A stretch of 64,000 nucleotides of DNA, taken from positions 1 to 64,000 of the forward strand of contig JAAYDW010000077.1 of the NCBI GenBank assembly GCA_012729055.1, read 5' to 3'. Numbering within the stretch: the first letter of the stretch is position 1; every line of letters starts with the position of its first letter. The translations under genes were made by a program, and so were the position numbers. Below the pieces are notes generated by a model. It saw only the letters and a program-made list of their open reading frames with translations. It did no database searches and had not been told where the DNA came from. This document shows, piece after piece, positions 35,262-44,240 of this stretch. The stretch is from Deltaproteobacteria bacterium. GTDB lineage: Bacteria > Desulfobacterota > Syntrophia > Syntrophales > Smithellaceae.

Positions 35262-36676
35262 CTTTGCCTTGCTCCGCAGCATCCCGGCTGGTCCTCCCGG
35301 GGATTGGAATGCAGGCGCCCGCGCGACAGCGAAGCGAAAACGCCGAAAACACAGATAACGGCGAGCAGAGCGAAGATCAGCCGGGCGCTCGCGAGGAAAA
35401 GCCTGCTGTTTTCGTGCGAAATGGTATGGTTGCCGATGATCCAGGAGAAGACCAGCATGGCGATGCCCATGCTGAAGCTCTGCCCCACCAGTCTCATTGT
35501 CGCCTGCGTCGCCGAAGCGATGCCGTAAAATTTCTGATCCACCGAACTCATGATTGCGTTGACGTTGGGTGAGGAGAACAGCGCAAAACCGATCCCCAGC
35601 AGGGCCAGGCACAGGAGAATGTAGGACAGGGGCGTTCCGGCGCCGATGAAGATCAATCCGGTAAGGCCGATGACCGTCAGCGCCATGCCGGCAGAGGAGA
35701 TGATCCGCGGCTCATAGCGGTCGGAGAAACGTCCGGCGGCGGGCGAAAAAACGGCCTGCAGGAGGGGTTCAACCACCAGCACCAGTCCCGTCTGAACGGG
35801 CGTCAGAAGTTTGACATGCTGCAAATACAGGCTCAAGAGAAAGGTGATCGCAAACGTGGCCGAGTAGTTGATGAGCGCCGCCAGATTGGAAAGGGCGAAG
35901 ACCCGGTTGTCCCGAAACAGCGCGATGTCAATGAGCGGAAACGGGTGGTGAAGCTGCCGGCGGAGAAAGAGAACGAAACAGACCAGTCCAACGGCAATGA
36001 GAAGGAAGCCGGACCAGGAGGGCAGACGGGAAAACCCGAACATCAGGGCGAACAGGGAAAGCCCGTAGTGAAAGGAGCCGGTCAGATCGAATGCTTCGCC
36101 GTGGGCGGCGGGCTTTCCTTCGCGGGGTATCCGCGAGGCCAGGCCGGCCGCCGCCAGCCCCAGGACTGCGTTGAAAATGAAAAGAGTTTTCCAGCCCAGG
36201 TGTTCTGTCAAAAGGCCGCCGATGAAAGGTCCGACCGTAAGTCCGACGTAAACCGCAGCGATGTTGATGCCGAGAATCCTGCCGCGCCGGTCGGCCGGAT
36301 AGGCAAAGATCAGCATGGCCGTGCCGGTGCTGAAGATCATCGCACCGCCCACGCCCTGCACGACACGCAGGGCGATAAAGAGGCCTTCGGTCTGCGCCCA
36401 GATGCACAGGAAGGAAGACAGGGCGAAGATCAGCGATCCCGCGAGAAAAAAAAGCCGGCGGCCATACAGGTCCGCCAGGCGTCCCAGCGGCACCAGCGTG
36501 ATGGCCGCGGCCAGAAGAAAAGAGGAAGCCACCCAGCTTAAAGACAAGGCGGTCATGGAAAAGTCGCGGCCGATCATCGGCAGGGCGACGTTGACGGACG
36601 AGCCCATGAAAGGGGTCGTAAACGAGCTGATGGTGGTGGCCAGAAGGACGATGGGCAGCTTTGTTTTTGGAGTCAT
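35258..36676 (-). CDS. MFS transporter, DHA2 (EmrB/QacA) type
   Basis: 472 residues, about 14 hydrophobic segments. Motifs: MGSSVNVALPMIGRDF in helix 1, GRLADLYGRRLFFLAG (motif A, about 65), RVVQGVGGAMIFSTG (motif B, about 105). Drug:H+ antiporter-like. 24 bp downstream of the ThyX-like gene and overlapping the TauE-like gene. A substrate cannot be given. Confidence 0.88.
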   Translation of the reverse strand: MTPKTKLPIVLLATTISSFTTPFMGSSVNVALPMIGRDFSMTALSLSWVASSFLLAAAITLVPLGRLADLYGRRLFFLAGSLIFALSSFLCIWAQTEGLFIALRVVQGVGGAMIFSTGTAMLIFAYPADRRGRILGINIAAVYVGLTVGPFIGGLLTEHLGWKTLFIFNAVLGLAAAGLASRIPREGKPAAHGEAFDLTGSFHYGLSLFALMFGFSRLPSWSGFLLIAVGLVCFVLFLRRQLHHPFPLIDIALFRDNRVFALSNLAALINYSATFAITFLLSLYLQHVKLLTPVQTGLVLVVEPLLQAVFSPAAGRFSDRYEPRIISSAGMALTVIGLTGLIFIGAGTPLSYILLCLALLGIGFALFSSPNVNAIMSSVDQKFYGIASATQATMRLVGQSFSMGIAMLVFSWIIGNHTISHENSRLFLASARLIFALLAVICVFGVFASLSRGRLHSNPREDQPGCCGARQR

Positions 36677-36700
36677 GAGATTCCGTCCGGGGCCCCGGGA

Positions 36701-38158
36701 TTATTTCCGGGCAAATGCTTTTTGACGCCGCGCGGCAAAGCCGTCTTTTCCGCAAGCCATCGCGAGTGTCCGCGGCATGACCCGGCGGGCCAGCCCGAGC
36801 ATTTTTTCGGACATCCGGCGGATGTCCCATTGGGCATGGGCGTCCGCCCGCAGGCGGGCGACGTGATACATTTCCCGGGCGTTGATCTTCAGAAGCACGC
36901 GCCGGCGGTGCGCGTTGGTGAGCACGTAAGCCGCCGCGGCGGGATTTTTGGCGCAAAGAAGGTTGTAGACGCGGTTGGTTTCCCGGATGACGGCCATGAA
37001 ATCCCGGTAGCGACCCACGGCCTTGACGGAGGGGGGGACCGTCACCCCCAGGTCCGGATCATAGTCCTGGCACAGCAGTGTAGCCATGCGGTGGCGCTTG
37101 AGCTGCGCGAAGCAACTGGCGCTCGGCGCCAGTTCAAAAAGCAGGTCGATGGCTTCGAGCTCCCGCAGCGCCGCGTCGTATGGCTGCATGCCGGCGAAGA
37201 CGGTTTCAAAGAGCGCCCGCGCTTCGCGCGCGGTCAGGCGTTTGGCGCGCGCCAGGCAAGTGTCGTATGTCAGACCGGACGCAGCGAAGATGAGCGCGGC
37301 CGCACTGCGCGTATCGGCGTCGGGCGCAGCCTCCAGCAGGCGGACGGAGGCAGACGAACGATGGATGGGGGCGGGCGCAATGGGCGCGCAGAGCGTGCGC
37401 AGATTCCGCCGCGTCAGCCGGTCGTAATCCGTGGCCCGGGTGTAGCGGATCAGCGACGGCGCGATGTCTTTCGTCGCCGCGTAAAGTTTCTCGCTGTAGA
37501 GGCGCGCCTCGGCCAGCGGCAGCGCCGCAAGCCGCCGAAGCATCAGCTCCAGGTTGCGGGCGTTCACAGTCATGCCCAGCTGCGTCTCGGTGGCAAGCGC
37601 AATGGCATAGCGCGCGTCTTCCTTGGCCCAGCCTTCCAGCAGGGACTTGTTGGCGGGATCGGCCGCGAGATCCTTGTTTTGCTCGTAAACGTAGGGTCGC
37701 AGGTCTTCGTAAAGACGGTGATAAAAATCGTTTTGCCGGTCGACCGTTGCGCAGAAAACATCGGCCAGTCCCGCGTCGCGAATTTCGTCGGGCACGACAA
37801 AATCTTTATCGAACAGCACGTAGCGCTGGGATTTTTCCGTATAGGAGCACAGGCGGAATTTTTCGATCTCCTCGACCAGCAGGCGGGAGACGCCGATAAC
37901 GTCGATGTTGAAGACAGCGTGTTCGGCCACCGAGGCGTGTCCCATTTCAAAAACGATGTTGCGGTTGGAGCGGCGGGCCTTTTCCACTTCGGCGCGCGCG
38001 TCGCGCCGAAGCTCGTCCACCGGCTTGGGGCTGCGGCTGATGCGCGCATAGGCAGCGGAGATCGTCTCCGGCGTCAGCTCCTGCTCCAGGGCTGAGCGGT
38101 CTGAGAGCTCGCGGATCAGGTCGTAATCAATGTTGCAGCCGGCCAGAAGAATTTTCAT
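36701..38158 (-). CDS. tandem ThyX-like (FAD-dependent thymidylate synthase family) protein
   Basis: 485 residues, about twice a ThyX chain (220-250). Both halves look like ThyX. N-half: MGHASVAEHAVFNIDV, then GVSRLLVEEIEKFRLCSYTE and KSQRYV, so the usual RHRxxS motif reads KFRLCS. C-half: QLKRHRMATLLCQDYD keeps RHR but lacks the following Ser/Glu motif, ending with KINAREMYHVARLRADAHAQWDIR. The canonical ThyX binds FAD and dUMP as a tetramer; here each half keeps different parts. It may be active as a pseudo-dimer or do another reaction. 3 bp from murI, operon. Confidence 0.8.
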   Translation of the reverse strand: MKILLAGCNIDYDLIRELSDRSALEQELTPETISAAYARISRSPKPVDELRRDARAEVEKARRSNRNIVFEMGHASVAEHAVFNIDVIGVSRLLVEEIEKFRLCSYTEKSQRYVLFDKDFVVPDEIRDAGLADVFCATVDRQNDFYHRLYEDLRPYVYEQNKDLAADPANKSLLEGWAKEDARYAIALATETQLGMTVNARNLELMLRRLAALPLAEARLYSEKLYAATKDIAPSLIRYTRATDYDRLTRRNLRTLCAPIAPAPIHRSSASVRLLEAAPDADTRSAAALIFAASGLTYDTCLARAKRLTAREARALFETVFAGMQPYDAALRELEAIDLLFELAPSASCFAQLKRHRMATLLCQDYDPDLGVTVPPSVKAVGRYRDFMAVIRETNRVYNLLCAKNPAAAAYVLTNAHRRRVLLKINAREMYHVARLRADAHAQWDIRRMSEKMLGLARRVMPRTLAMACGKDGFAARRQKAFARK

Positions 38159-38161
38159 CGT

Positions 38162-38968
38162 TTACAGCCTCACCATTTCAACGCGCGCCAGCGTGCGTCC
38201 GAGAAAGCGTTCGCCGATTGTCTGAAAACGGTACGGCACGTCGCTCACGCAAAACAGGTAATCCGGCGAACGGCCGGAGGGATTGCCGAGCTGCCGGGCG
38301 TTGATGAGGCCGGCCGCTTCCTCGGCCATCGCTTCCGCCGAGTCGATGAGCCGGACCTGCGGTCCGACGATTTCGGCGATGAGCGGTTTGATAAGCGGGT
38401 AATGCGTGCAGCCCAGGACGAGCGTGTCGATGCCTTCGGCTTTCACCGGTTTCAGATACTCCAGGGCGGCCAGGCGCGTGGCTTCGTGTTCAAACCAGCC
38501 TTCTTCCACCAGCGGCACGAACAGCGGGCAGGCCTGCGAAAAAATCCGGACGTCATGATCCAGCAGAGAAATAGCGCGCGCATAGGCGTTCGAGTTGATC
38601 GTGGCGGGCGTGCCGATGACGCCGATGATCTTGTTTTGCGTCGCGCCGACCGCGCTGGCCGCGCCGGCCCCGATGACCTCCAGCACGGGCACGGGAGACA
38701 GGTCGCGGATCGCCTGGCAGGCCACCGCCGCCATCGTGTTGCAGGCGACGATCAGCAGCTTGACGTCTTTTTTGAGCAGGAATTCGGCAATCTGGAGCGC
38801 GTAGCGGTTGATCGTTTCCACGGACTTGACGCCGTAGGGAACGCGCGCCGTATCGCCGAAGTAGACGATGTTTTCGAAGGGCAGACGCTCCATCAGCGCG
38901 CGCACGACGGTGAGGCCGCCGATGCCGGAATCGAAAACGCCTATGGCCTGCTCGGTTTTGTCGTTCAT
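38162..38968 (-). CDS. murI: glutamate racemase
   Basis: 268 residues. Converts L- to D-glutamate for peptidoglycan. Marks: FDSGIGGLTV, the catalytic Cys in VACNTMAAVA (about residue 73) and LVLGCTHYPL (about 184). Start at 38968 (MNDKTEQ) by family length; the frame is open upstream to 39181. First gene of the operon murI-thyX-like-MFS-TauE. Its last codons carry the ribosome site GAGG for the next gene. Confidence 0.95.
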   Translation of the reverse strand: MNDKTEQAIGVFDSGIGGLTVVRALMERLPFENIVYFGDTARVPYGVKSVETINRYALQIAEFLLKKDVKLLIVACNTMAAVACQAIRDLSPVPVLEVIGAGAASAVGATQNKIIGVIGTPATINSNAYARAISLLDHDVRIFSQACPLFVPLVEEGWFEHEATRLAALEYLKPVKAEGIDTLVLGCTHYPLIKPLIAEIVGPQVRLIDSAEAMAEEAAGLINARQLGNPSGRSPDYLFCVSDVPYRFQTIGERFLGRTLARVEMVRL

Positions 38969-39155
38969 GGTTTCGTCTTTCTCATATCCCCGCCAGAAAG
39001 TCATCGACTTTTTTCTCCCCATCGGATAAGGGAAATTTCCGGCAGTCCGGGTATCCATTCGCTTAAGGCGCTGCTTTTTAGCATACCTTTCCCCGACTTG
39101 CCAAGCGTTCTTCGGAGATCCGGATTTTGCGCCGGCGGAGAAAGAGAGGGTGACG

Positions 39156-39614
39156 ATGCGCCGTTCGGAAAAGGAAATCACCGACCCGCGGGAAATCGAC
39201 GCGATTCTACAGCGCGCGCCGGTATGCCGGATTGCGCTGGCCGCGGAAAATTCGCCTTACGTGGTGCCGGTCAATTTTGCGGCCACGTCCAAGCATCTTT
39301 ACTTTCACTCGGCGAAATCCGGCCTGAAAGTAGACATGCTGCGGAAAAATCCTTTCATTTGTTTTGAAGTTGATCTGCCGGGCGGAGTCGTTAAGGGAAA
39401 GACTGCCTGCGCGTGGGGAATGGCTTACCAAAGCGTCATCGGTTTCGGCCGGGCGTTTTTTGTGGAAGACCGCGCTGAAAAAGAAGAAGCGCTGATCCGG
39501 CTGATGAAGAAATACGCCCCCGGCGAACCGCTTGATTTTCCGGCCGACGCACTCGACCGGGTTTGCGTTATCGGCGTAAGAATCGAAAAGGTGACGGGCA
39601 AACGGTCGGGATAG
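39156..39614 (+). CDS. pyridoxamine 5'-phosphate oxidase-like FMN-binding protein (NimA type)
   Basis: 152 residues, split-barrel flavin-binding fold. MRRSEKEITDPREIDAIL then APVCRIALAAENSPYVVPVNFA and YFHSAKSGLKVDMLRKNP is the pattern of small PNPOx-like proteins related to NimA nitroreductases. Start chosen at ATG 39156, with GAGAGG 6 bp upstream; a GTG at 39150 is possible. Flavin and substrate not provable. Divergent from murI. Confidence 0.85.
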   Translation: MRRSEKEITDPREIDAILQRAPVCRIALAAENSPYVVPVNFAATSKHLYFHSAKSGLKVDMLRKNPFICFEVDLPGGVVKGKTACAWGMAYQSVIGFGRAFFVEDRAEKEEALIRLMKKYAPGEPLDFPADALDRVCVIGVRIEKVTGKRSG

Positions 39615-39699
39615 GAAGGCTTGCCGTCCGTCAAAAGGATTTTGTCTGCGGACGCGGGCCGCCTCCGGTGAAGGAAAGATTTAAAAAAGGAAAAAGGAC

Positions 39700-40029
39700 G
39701 TGCCTGTATATTTACAGATTATTTTACTGCTGGTCGGATTTGTCGTTTTTGTTTTTCTGGTTCTGTTCGCGGCCGGATGGGGCTTGCGCAGGGTCTGCTT
39801 CAAGATTCTTTCCGAACTGGAGGAGGCCGGCGCCGTGAAAGCCTCCAAAGCCGTGCGCCTGCAGGACGAGCGGAAGAATTTTTTCCGCGTCGGCACAGGC
39901 AACATGCGCCCCCGCGCCGTGGCGCTGCTGCTCAAGGACGGTCTGATCGTTAAAACCGGCGACAACAAGTATTACCTGGACCGGGAAAAGGTCGCCGCCA
40001 TGCGCGACAAACTTTCCCGCCGGCCCTAA
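39700..40029 (+). CDS. small membrane-anchored protein, possible winged helix
   Basis: 109 residues. One N-terminal helix (YLQIILLLVGFVVFVFLVLF), then a soluble part with helix-turn-like VKASKAVRLQDE and MRPRAVALLLKDGLIVKTG, strand YYLD. The outline is that of a small winged-helix or PadR-like fold, not a confirmed family. Start is GTG at 39700 with AAAGG upstream; the alternative in-frame start is far inside. Converges by 4 bp with the next gene on the minus strand. Confidence 0.6.
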   Translation: MPVYLQIILLLVGFVVFVFLVLFAAGWGLRRVCFKILSELEEAGAVKASKAVRLQDERKNFFRVGTGNMRPRAVALLLKDGLIVKTGDNKYYLDREKVAAMRDKLSRRP

Positions 40030-40388
40030 CGGATGGTCAGAGCCGAAATCACGTCCAGAATGCCGTCGGCGGTGAAGAAATACAATTCGTGCGCGGTGAC
40101 CTGCCGGCTCTTGTCTGCGCCTTCCGTGAGGACAGGGACGATTTCGATGGCCGTGACGGCGAGCCACTTAGCGTCCATATTGATTCGGACCACGGCCCCC
40201 TGATCGTTTGTTTCATGCGGGATCTTGTAGGAACGGAGCACGCGGACGACAAAATCGTTTTTCTGTTTGGTCACGTAAGCGGCCCGTTCGCGAAGCGCGC
40301 GGATTTTGCCGTATTCCTGGGCGTCGGCAAAAGGCAGCCAGGAAAACAATAAAAGGGCCGCAAGCAGTCCGATAGAGATTTTTTTCAT
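40026..40388 (-). CDS. exported protein of unknown function
   Basis: 120 residues; signal peptide (MKKISIGLLAALLLFSWLPFADAQ, cut after ADA). The mature part (EYGKIRALRERAAYV..., ending DGILDVISALTIR) has no motif known to me. A strong ribosome site (AAGGAGG) precedes the ATG at 40388. Monocistronic. Confidence 0.7.
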   Translation of the reverse strand: MKKISIGLLAALLLFSWLPFADAQEYGKIRALRERAAYVTKQKNDFVVRVLRSYKIPHETNDQGAVVRINMDAKWLAVTAIEIVPVLTEGADKSRQVTAHELYFFTADGILDVISALTIR

Positions 40389-40494
40389 GTCGTCCTCCTT
40401 AATTAATCATGCGGCGGGCGCCCGGCATTTTTGCCGTGGGGCGTCCGAAGGCGCGCCGTGTTCACCCCTCGTCCTTCCGCGCGCGATTCTTGTG

Positions 40495-40523
40495 TTGACT
40501 TTAACGCATCTTTTTTCTATATG
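40495..40523 (+). promoter_or_regulatory. candidate promoter of acyl-CoA dehydrogenase-etf operon
   Basis: TTGACT (40495-40500), 17-bp spacer, TATATG (40518-40523), 40 bp upstream of the start at 40563. Its TTGACT box is shared with the 12-mer upstream of the thiolase. Confidence 0.6.
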
Positions 40524-40562
40524 CCAGTGAACTTTTTAGGAAACTTATCCGGGGGATAAAAT

Positions 40563-41714
40563 TTGCAGTTCAACCCGTGCATGAAACATAAACTGATCCG
40601 CGCCTCCGCGCGCCACTTTGCCGAAACGGAACTGGCGCCGATTGCCGCCGAGATTGACCGGCAGAGGATTTTCCCGCGCGACGTCATCGCCAAAATGCGC
40701 GACCTCAACTATTTCGGTCTGCAGGTCCCGAAGGAATACGGCGGCGCGGCTCTCGATTCCATCAGCGCCGCGATTGTGGTGGAGGAGCTGTCCCGCGTGT
40801 GCGCGGCGGTGGGACTTTGCGTCACCGTCCACAACGGCGTGGCCGTCTATCCCCTCCTGCGGTTTGCCGGCAGAAGCCAGAAGGAAAAATATCTGCCGCC
40901 GCTCGCCGCGGGCGAGGTCATCGGCGCGTTCAGCCTGACCGAGGCCAACGCCGGCTCCGACGCGGGCAGCGTGGAAACGACGGCCGTCAAACGCGGGGCG
41001 GAATACATTTTAAACGGCACCAAGATCTTCGTCACCAACGGCGGAGTTTGCGACGTCGCCCTGATTTTTGCGCTCACCTCTTCGCCCGAAAACAAACTGC
41101 AAAGCAGCGTCTTCATCGTCGAAAGCCGGTTTCCCGGATTTCTGCGGGGCGAGTTGGAGGACCTCTGCGGCATGCGCGCCAATCCCGTCTCGTCCCTGTT
41201 TTTGGAGGACTGCCGCGTGCCGGCGGAAAACCTGCTGGGCAAACTGGGCGACGGCATGAAAATCGGTCTGGCGACGCTCGACAACGGCCGCATCGGCGTG
41301 GCCGCGCAGGCTCTGGGCATCGCGCAGGGCGCTATGGAAGCGGCGGTGAAATACGCCAAGGAACGCCAGCAGTTCAAAAAGCCCATCGCCTCCCAGCAGA
41401 CGATTCAAAACTATATCGCCGACATGGCGACCGAAATTCTGGCCGCGCGCCTGCTTCTGTACCGCGCCTGCGAACTCAAGGACGCGGGCGCGCCGTTCGG
41501 CTGCGAGGCGTCCATGGCCAAGCTCTACTGCAGCAGCGTGGCCTCAAGGGTGACGTCGCTGGCCGTGCAGATTCACGGCGGCTACGGCTACAGCAAGGAG
41601 TACGACGTGGAGCGGTATTTCCGCGACGCCAAAGTAACCGAAATATACGAAGGCACCAGCGAGATCCAGCGCGTGGTCATCGCCCGCGCCATTCTGACGA
41701 CGCCGATATTGTGA
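40563..41714 (+). CDS. acyl-CoA dehydrogenase
   Basis: 383 residues. FAD flavoprotein that introduces the 2,3 double bond in acyl-CoA. FAD/substrate motifs AFSLTEANAGSDAGS (about 122), FVTNGG, and the catalytic Glu region VTEIYEGTSEIQRVVIAR (about 358). Start is a TTG (40563) just 8 bp after GGGGG; it restores the normal N-terminus before HKLIRASARHFAE. etfB and etfA follow 13 bp apart, so electrons go to this ETF. Chain-length class not determinable. Confidence 0.95.
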   Translation: MQFNPCMKHKLIRASARHFAETELAPIAAEIDRQRIFPRDVIAKMRDLNYFGLQVPKEYGGAALDSISAAIVVEELSRVCAAVGLCVTVHNGVAVYPLLRFAGRSQKEKYLPPLAAGEVIGAFSLTEANAGSDAGSVETTAVKRGAEYILNGTKIFVTNGGVCDVALIFALTSSPENKLQSSVFIVESRFPGFLRGELEDLCGMRANPVSSLFLEDCRVPAENLLGKLGDGMKIGLATLDNGRIGVAAQALGIAQGAMEAAVKYAKERQQFKKPIASQQTIQNYIADMATEILAARLLLYRACELKDAGAPFGCEASMAKLYCSSVASRVTSLAVQIHGGYGYSKEYDVERYFRDAKVTEIYEGTSEIQRVVIARAILTTPIL

Positions 41715-41727
41715 GAAACGAGAAACG

Positions 41728-42555
41728 ATGTTGAATATTGTGGTATGCATCAAGCAGGTGCCGATGGTCACCGAACTGCCCTGGGATGAAAAAACCGGGA
41801 CGCTCCGCCGCGATCTGGCCGCGGGAATGATGAATCCGGCCTGCAAGCACGCCGTGGAGGCCGCACTTCGGATCAAGGCCGACGGCGGCGCTTCGATCAC
41901 GGTCGTCACCATGGGACCGCCCGCGGCGGAGGAGGTTCTGCGCGAAGCGCTCGCCATGGGCGCGGACCGGGGACTTCTGGTGTGCGACCGGCTCTTGGCC
42001 GGCTCCGATACGTACGCCACGTCTTTCGTGCTGGGCCGCGCCATCGCAAAAGAAGTTCCGGGCTACGACCTCATCCTGTGCGGGGCGTATACCTCCGACA
42101 GTGAAACGGCGCAGGTCGGGCCGCAGCTGGCCGAGGAACTCGATCTGCCGGCGGTGGCCTACGCCGAGCGGCTGGAAATTTCCGGCCGGGTGCTCCGGGT
42201 GCGCCGCCTGGTGGACAAGTTCCGCGAAACGCTGGAAATGGAATTTCCCGCGCTCGTGACCGTCTCGATGGAGCAGTACAAGCCGCGCTACGCTTCCTTT
42301 GCCGGAATCAACCGGGCGTTTGCCGAAGCGGACATCCTTTCCGTCAATCTGAAGCGCCTCGACATTACGCCCGCGGAGCTTGCCGCCCACGGCTCGCGCA
42401 CCAGGGTCCGCCGGGTCTTCATCCGGAAAACCCAGAAGGAAAATGTTCTCATCACGGGAGCGGCGGCCAACGCCGCGGCCGAGTTTCTCGATAAGTACCA
42501 GCGGAAAATCAGCGCGGTGATCGGGAAATCCATCGAGGCGAAAAAACAGACCTGA
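41728..42555 (+). CDS. etfB: electron transfer flavoprotein subunit beta
   Basis: 275 residues. Starts MLNIVVCIKQVP, then NPACKHAVEAALRIKADG and VTMGPPAAEEVLREALAMGADRG, the standard EtfB plan; LCGAYTSDSETAQVGPQLAEEL is the signature region. Binds AMP/FAD with EtfA and takes electrons from acyl-CoA dehydrogenase. Whether it is the bifurcating type cannot be told by eye. Operon with both neighbours. Confidence 0.95.
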   Translation: MLNIVVCIKQVPMVTELPWDEKTGTLRRDLAAGMMNPACKHAVEAALRIKADGGASITVVTMGPPAAEEVLREALAMGADRGLLVCDRLLAGSDTYATSFVLGRAIAKEVPGYDLILCGAYTSDSETAQVGPQLAEELDLPAVAYAERLEISGRVLRVRRLVDKFRETLEMEFPALVTVSMEQYKPRYASFAGINRAFAEADILSVNLKRLDITPAELAAHGSRTRVRRVFIRKTQKENVLITGAAANAAAEFLDKYQRKISAVIGKSIEAKKQT

Positions 42556-42568
42556 CGAAAGAAAAACG

Positions 42569-43570
42569 ATGACCGGAAAACGAAAAAGCATCTGGGTGTT
42601 CGGCGACTACCGCAACTATTATCAAAACCGCGTGACGCTGCAATTGCTCTCCAAGGCGGTGGACCTCTCCCGCCTTCTGGATGCGGAAGTCTGCGCGGTG
42701 GTGGTGGGCCACGATCTGGAGGAGTGGATCATGGAATACACCGCGCACGGAGCGGACCGCATTCTGGCCATCGATCATCCCTCGCTTACCAGCTACAGCA
42801 CGGAACATTACCTCATTCTGATGGAAAAGCTCGTCCGCGAAAGGGATCCGGACATTCTGCTTGTCGGCGCGACCGACTTCGGCCGGGAGTTTGCGCCCCG
42901 GCTCGCCAAGCGCCTGCACACCGGGCTTTCCGCCGATTGCGTGGGGTTGGAGCTGACTTCCGACGGCCTGCTGGTGCAAATCGCGCCCTCGTTCGGCGGC
43001 AACATGCTGGCGGAGATCGTTACGGAAAAGCACCGGCCGCAGATGGCCACCGTGCGTCCCGGCACTTTCCGGGAGATTCCCCACAACAGCGAACGGACCG
43101 CTGCGGTCGAGCGTCTGCCGCTGCCCGCCCAGCTGCCGTCCGCGCGCGTGCGCCAGGTCGAGTACGAACGCGCGGTGCAGCGGGAGCACGCCATCGAAAA
43201 TGCCAACGTGATCGTCTGCGGCGGCCGCGGCCTGGGCAATAAAAACAATTTCCGGAAGCTCGACGAACTGGCGAAACTCCTGGGCGGAGACGTCGGCGCG
43301 ACCCGGCCGGTGGTGTACGCCGGATGGGCCGGCCACGACGTTCTGATCGGCCAGGCGGGAAAGCACATCAAACCGAAAATTCTTTTTTCCTTCGGCATCA
43401 GCGGCGCCATCCAGCACACGGCGGGTCTGGGCGAGGCGGATTTCATCGTCGCCGTCAACAAGAATCCTCAGGCCACCATGATGAAGATGGCCGACGTCGC
43501 CATCGTGGCCGACGCGGCGGACTGGCTCAATCATCTCATCAAGGAACTCCGCCGGCGCATCCGCGAATAG
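42569..43570 (+). CDS. etfA: electron transfer flavoprotein subunit alpha
   Basis: 333 residues. C-terminal FAD domain: VVCGGRGLG-type VIVCGGRGLGN (about 212), ATRPVVYAGW and GISGAIQHTAGLGEADFIVAVNKNPQA at about 272-300, all diagnostic. N-terminal part without the extra ferredoxin-like domain of some EtfA. 13 bp after etfB. Last gene of the acyl-CoA dehydrogenase operon; the stop is followed by the convergent DUF2179 gene 3 bp away. Confidence 0.95.
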   Translation: MTGKRKSIWVFGDYRNYYQNRVTLQLLSKAVDLSRLLDAEVCAVVVGHDLEEWIMEYTAHGADRILAIDHPSLTSYSTEHYLILMEKLVRERDPDILLVGATDFGREFAPRLAKRLHTGLSADCVGLELTSDGLLVQIAPSFGGNMLAEIVTEKHRPQMATVRPGTFREIPHNSERTAAVERLPLPAQLPSARVRQVEYERAVQREHAIENANVIVCGGRGLGNKNNFRKLDELAKLLGGDVGATRPVVYAGWAGHDVLIGQAGKHIKPKILFSFGISGAIQHTAGLGEADFIVAVNKNPQATMMKMADVAIVADAADWLNHLIKELRRRIRE

Positions 43571-43573
43571 CCG

Positions 43574-44155
43574 TCACCGGCCGGCCGGCCGATGTTTCTC
43601 GGCGTCGGGCTTCACCAGCGGGAAAACGCCCTTGCGCACCGAACGCACGTCTTCAATCGTGAAGAACGCGAGCGGGTTGCAGGTGCGGACCAGGGAAAGA
43701 ACGCGATCGATGTCTTTTCTTTTCACGATGGTGAAGATGATTTTCACCGGCCCCATGGCGCCCTGCGCGTCCACATGCGTGACGCCGAAGTTGCAGCTTT
43801 TGAGAACGTCGACGAGGGCATCGGCTTCCTTTTGCGTGATGATCCGGATGACCACCGTGCCGATGGCCATTTTATCTTCGATCAGAATGCCGATGAAGTT
43901 GCCCAGCGCGAAACCGCCCGCGTAGGCGATGTAATAAACGGGATTCGTCAGATTTTTGAAAATCTGCGTGATGGCGGTAAGCCAGATCAGCACTTCAAAA
44001 AAACCGATCACCGTCGCAAGAATTTTGAGTCCGCGCGAAACGTAGATGATGCGCAGCGTGTCGAGCGTCACGTCGCAGATGCGCGCGAGGAAAATAATCG
44101 CCGGCAAAACGGCCAGACGAAAGAGTTCCGAGTCGAATAAAGCGGCGAGGTCCAT
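43574..44155 (-). CDS. DUF2179/UPF0316 membrane protein
   Basis: 193 residues. Three N-terminal helices (about 13-90; FEVLIWLTAITQIFKNLTNP in the middle), then a soluble DUF2179 domain (GTVVIRIITQKEADALVDVL..., TIVKRKDIDRVLSLV). Family function unknown; related to nucleotide- or metal-binding membrane proteins of the YitT type. Start at 44155 (AAGGA upstream). Transcribed from the divergent promoter at 44180-44208. Confidence 0.88.
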   Translation of the reverse strand: MDLAALFDSELFRLAVLPAIIFLARICDVTLDTLRIIYVSRGLKILATVIGFFEVLIWLTAITQIFKNLTNPVYYIAYAGGFALGNFIGILIEDKMAIGTVVIRIITQKEADALVDVLKSCNFGVTHVDAQGAMGPVKIIFTIVKRKDIDRVLSLVRTCNPLAFFTIEDVRSVRKGVFPLVKPDAEKHRPAGR

Positions 44156-44179
44156 GGCATTCCAATCCTTTTTTTCGCC

Positions 44180-44208
44180 ATTATAGGCGCTTTGGCGAAT
44201 CGTGTCAA
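44180..44208 (-). promoter_or_regulatory. consensus sigma-70 promoter for the DUF2179 gene
   Basis: Minus strand TTGACA (44208-44203), 17-bp spacer, TATAAT (44185-44180): both boxes match the consensus exactly. Start codon follows after 25 bp. Confidence 0.85.
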
Positions 44209-44240
44209 ATTGCGGGTCAAATTGTGGGTCAAATTGTGGG
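44205..44240 (+). repeat. three tandem 12-bp repeats between divergent promoters
   Basis: Units TCAAATTGCGGG (44205-44216), TCAAATTGTGGG (44217-44228), TCAAATTGTGGG (44229-44240). They fill the space between the two opposed -35 boxes, and the whole is bounded by an inverted CGTGTCAA...TTGACACG. A likely operator array. Confidence 0.8.

Noticed and set aside
44205..44240. Tandem 12-bp repeats considered as a CRISPR array
   Set aside because: Units are adjacent without spacers and only three in number; their position between -35 boxes points to an operator.
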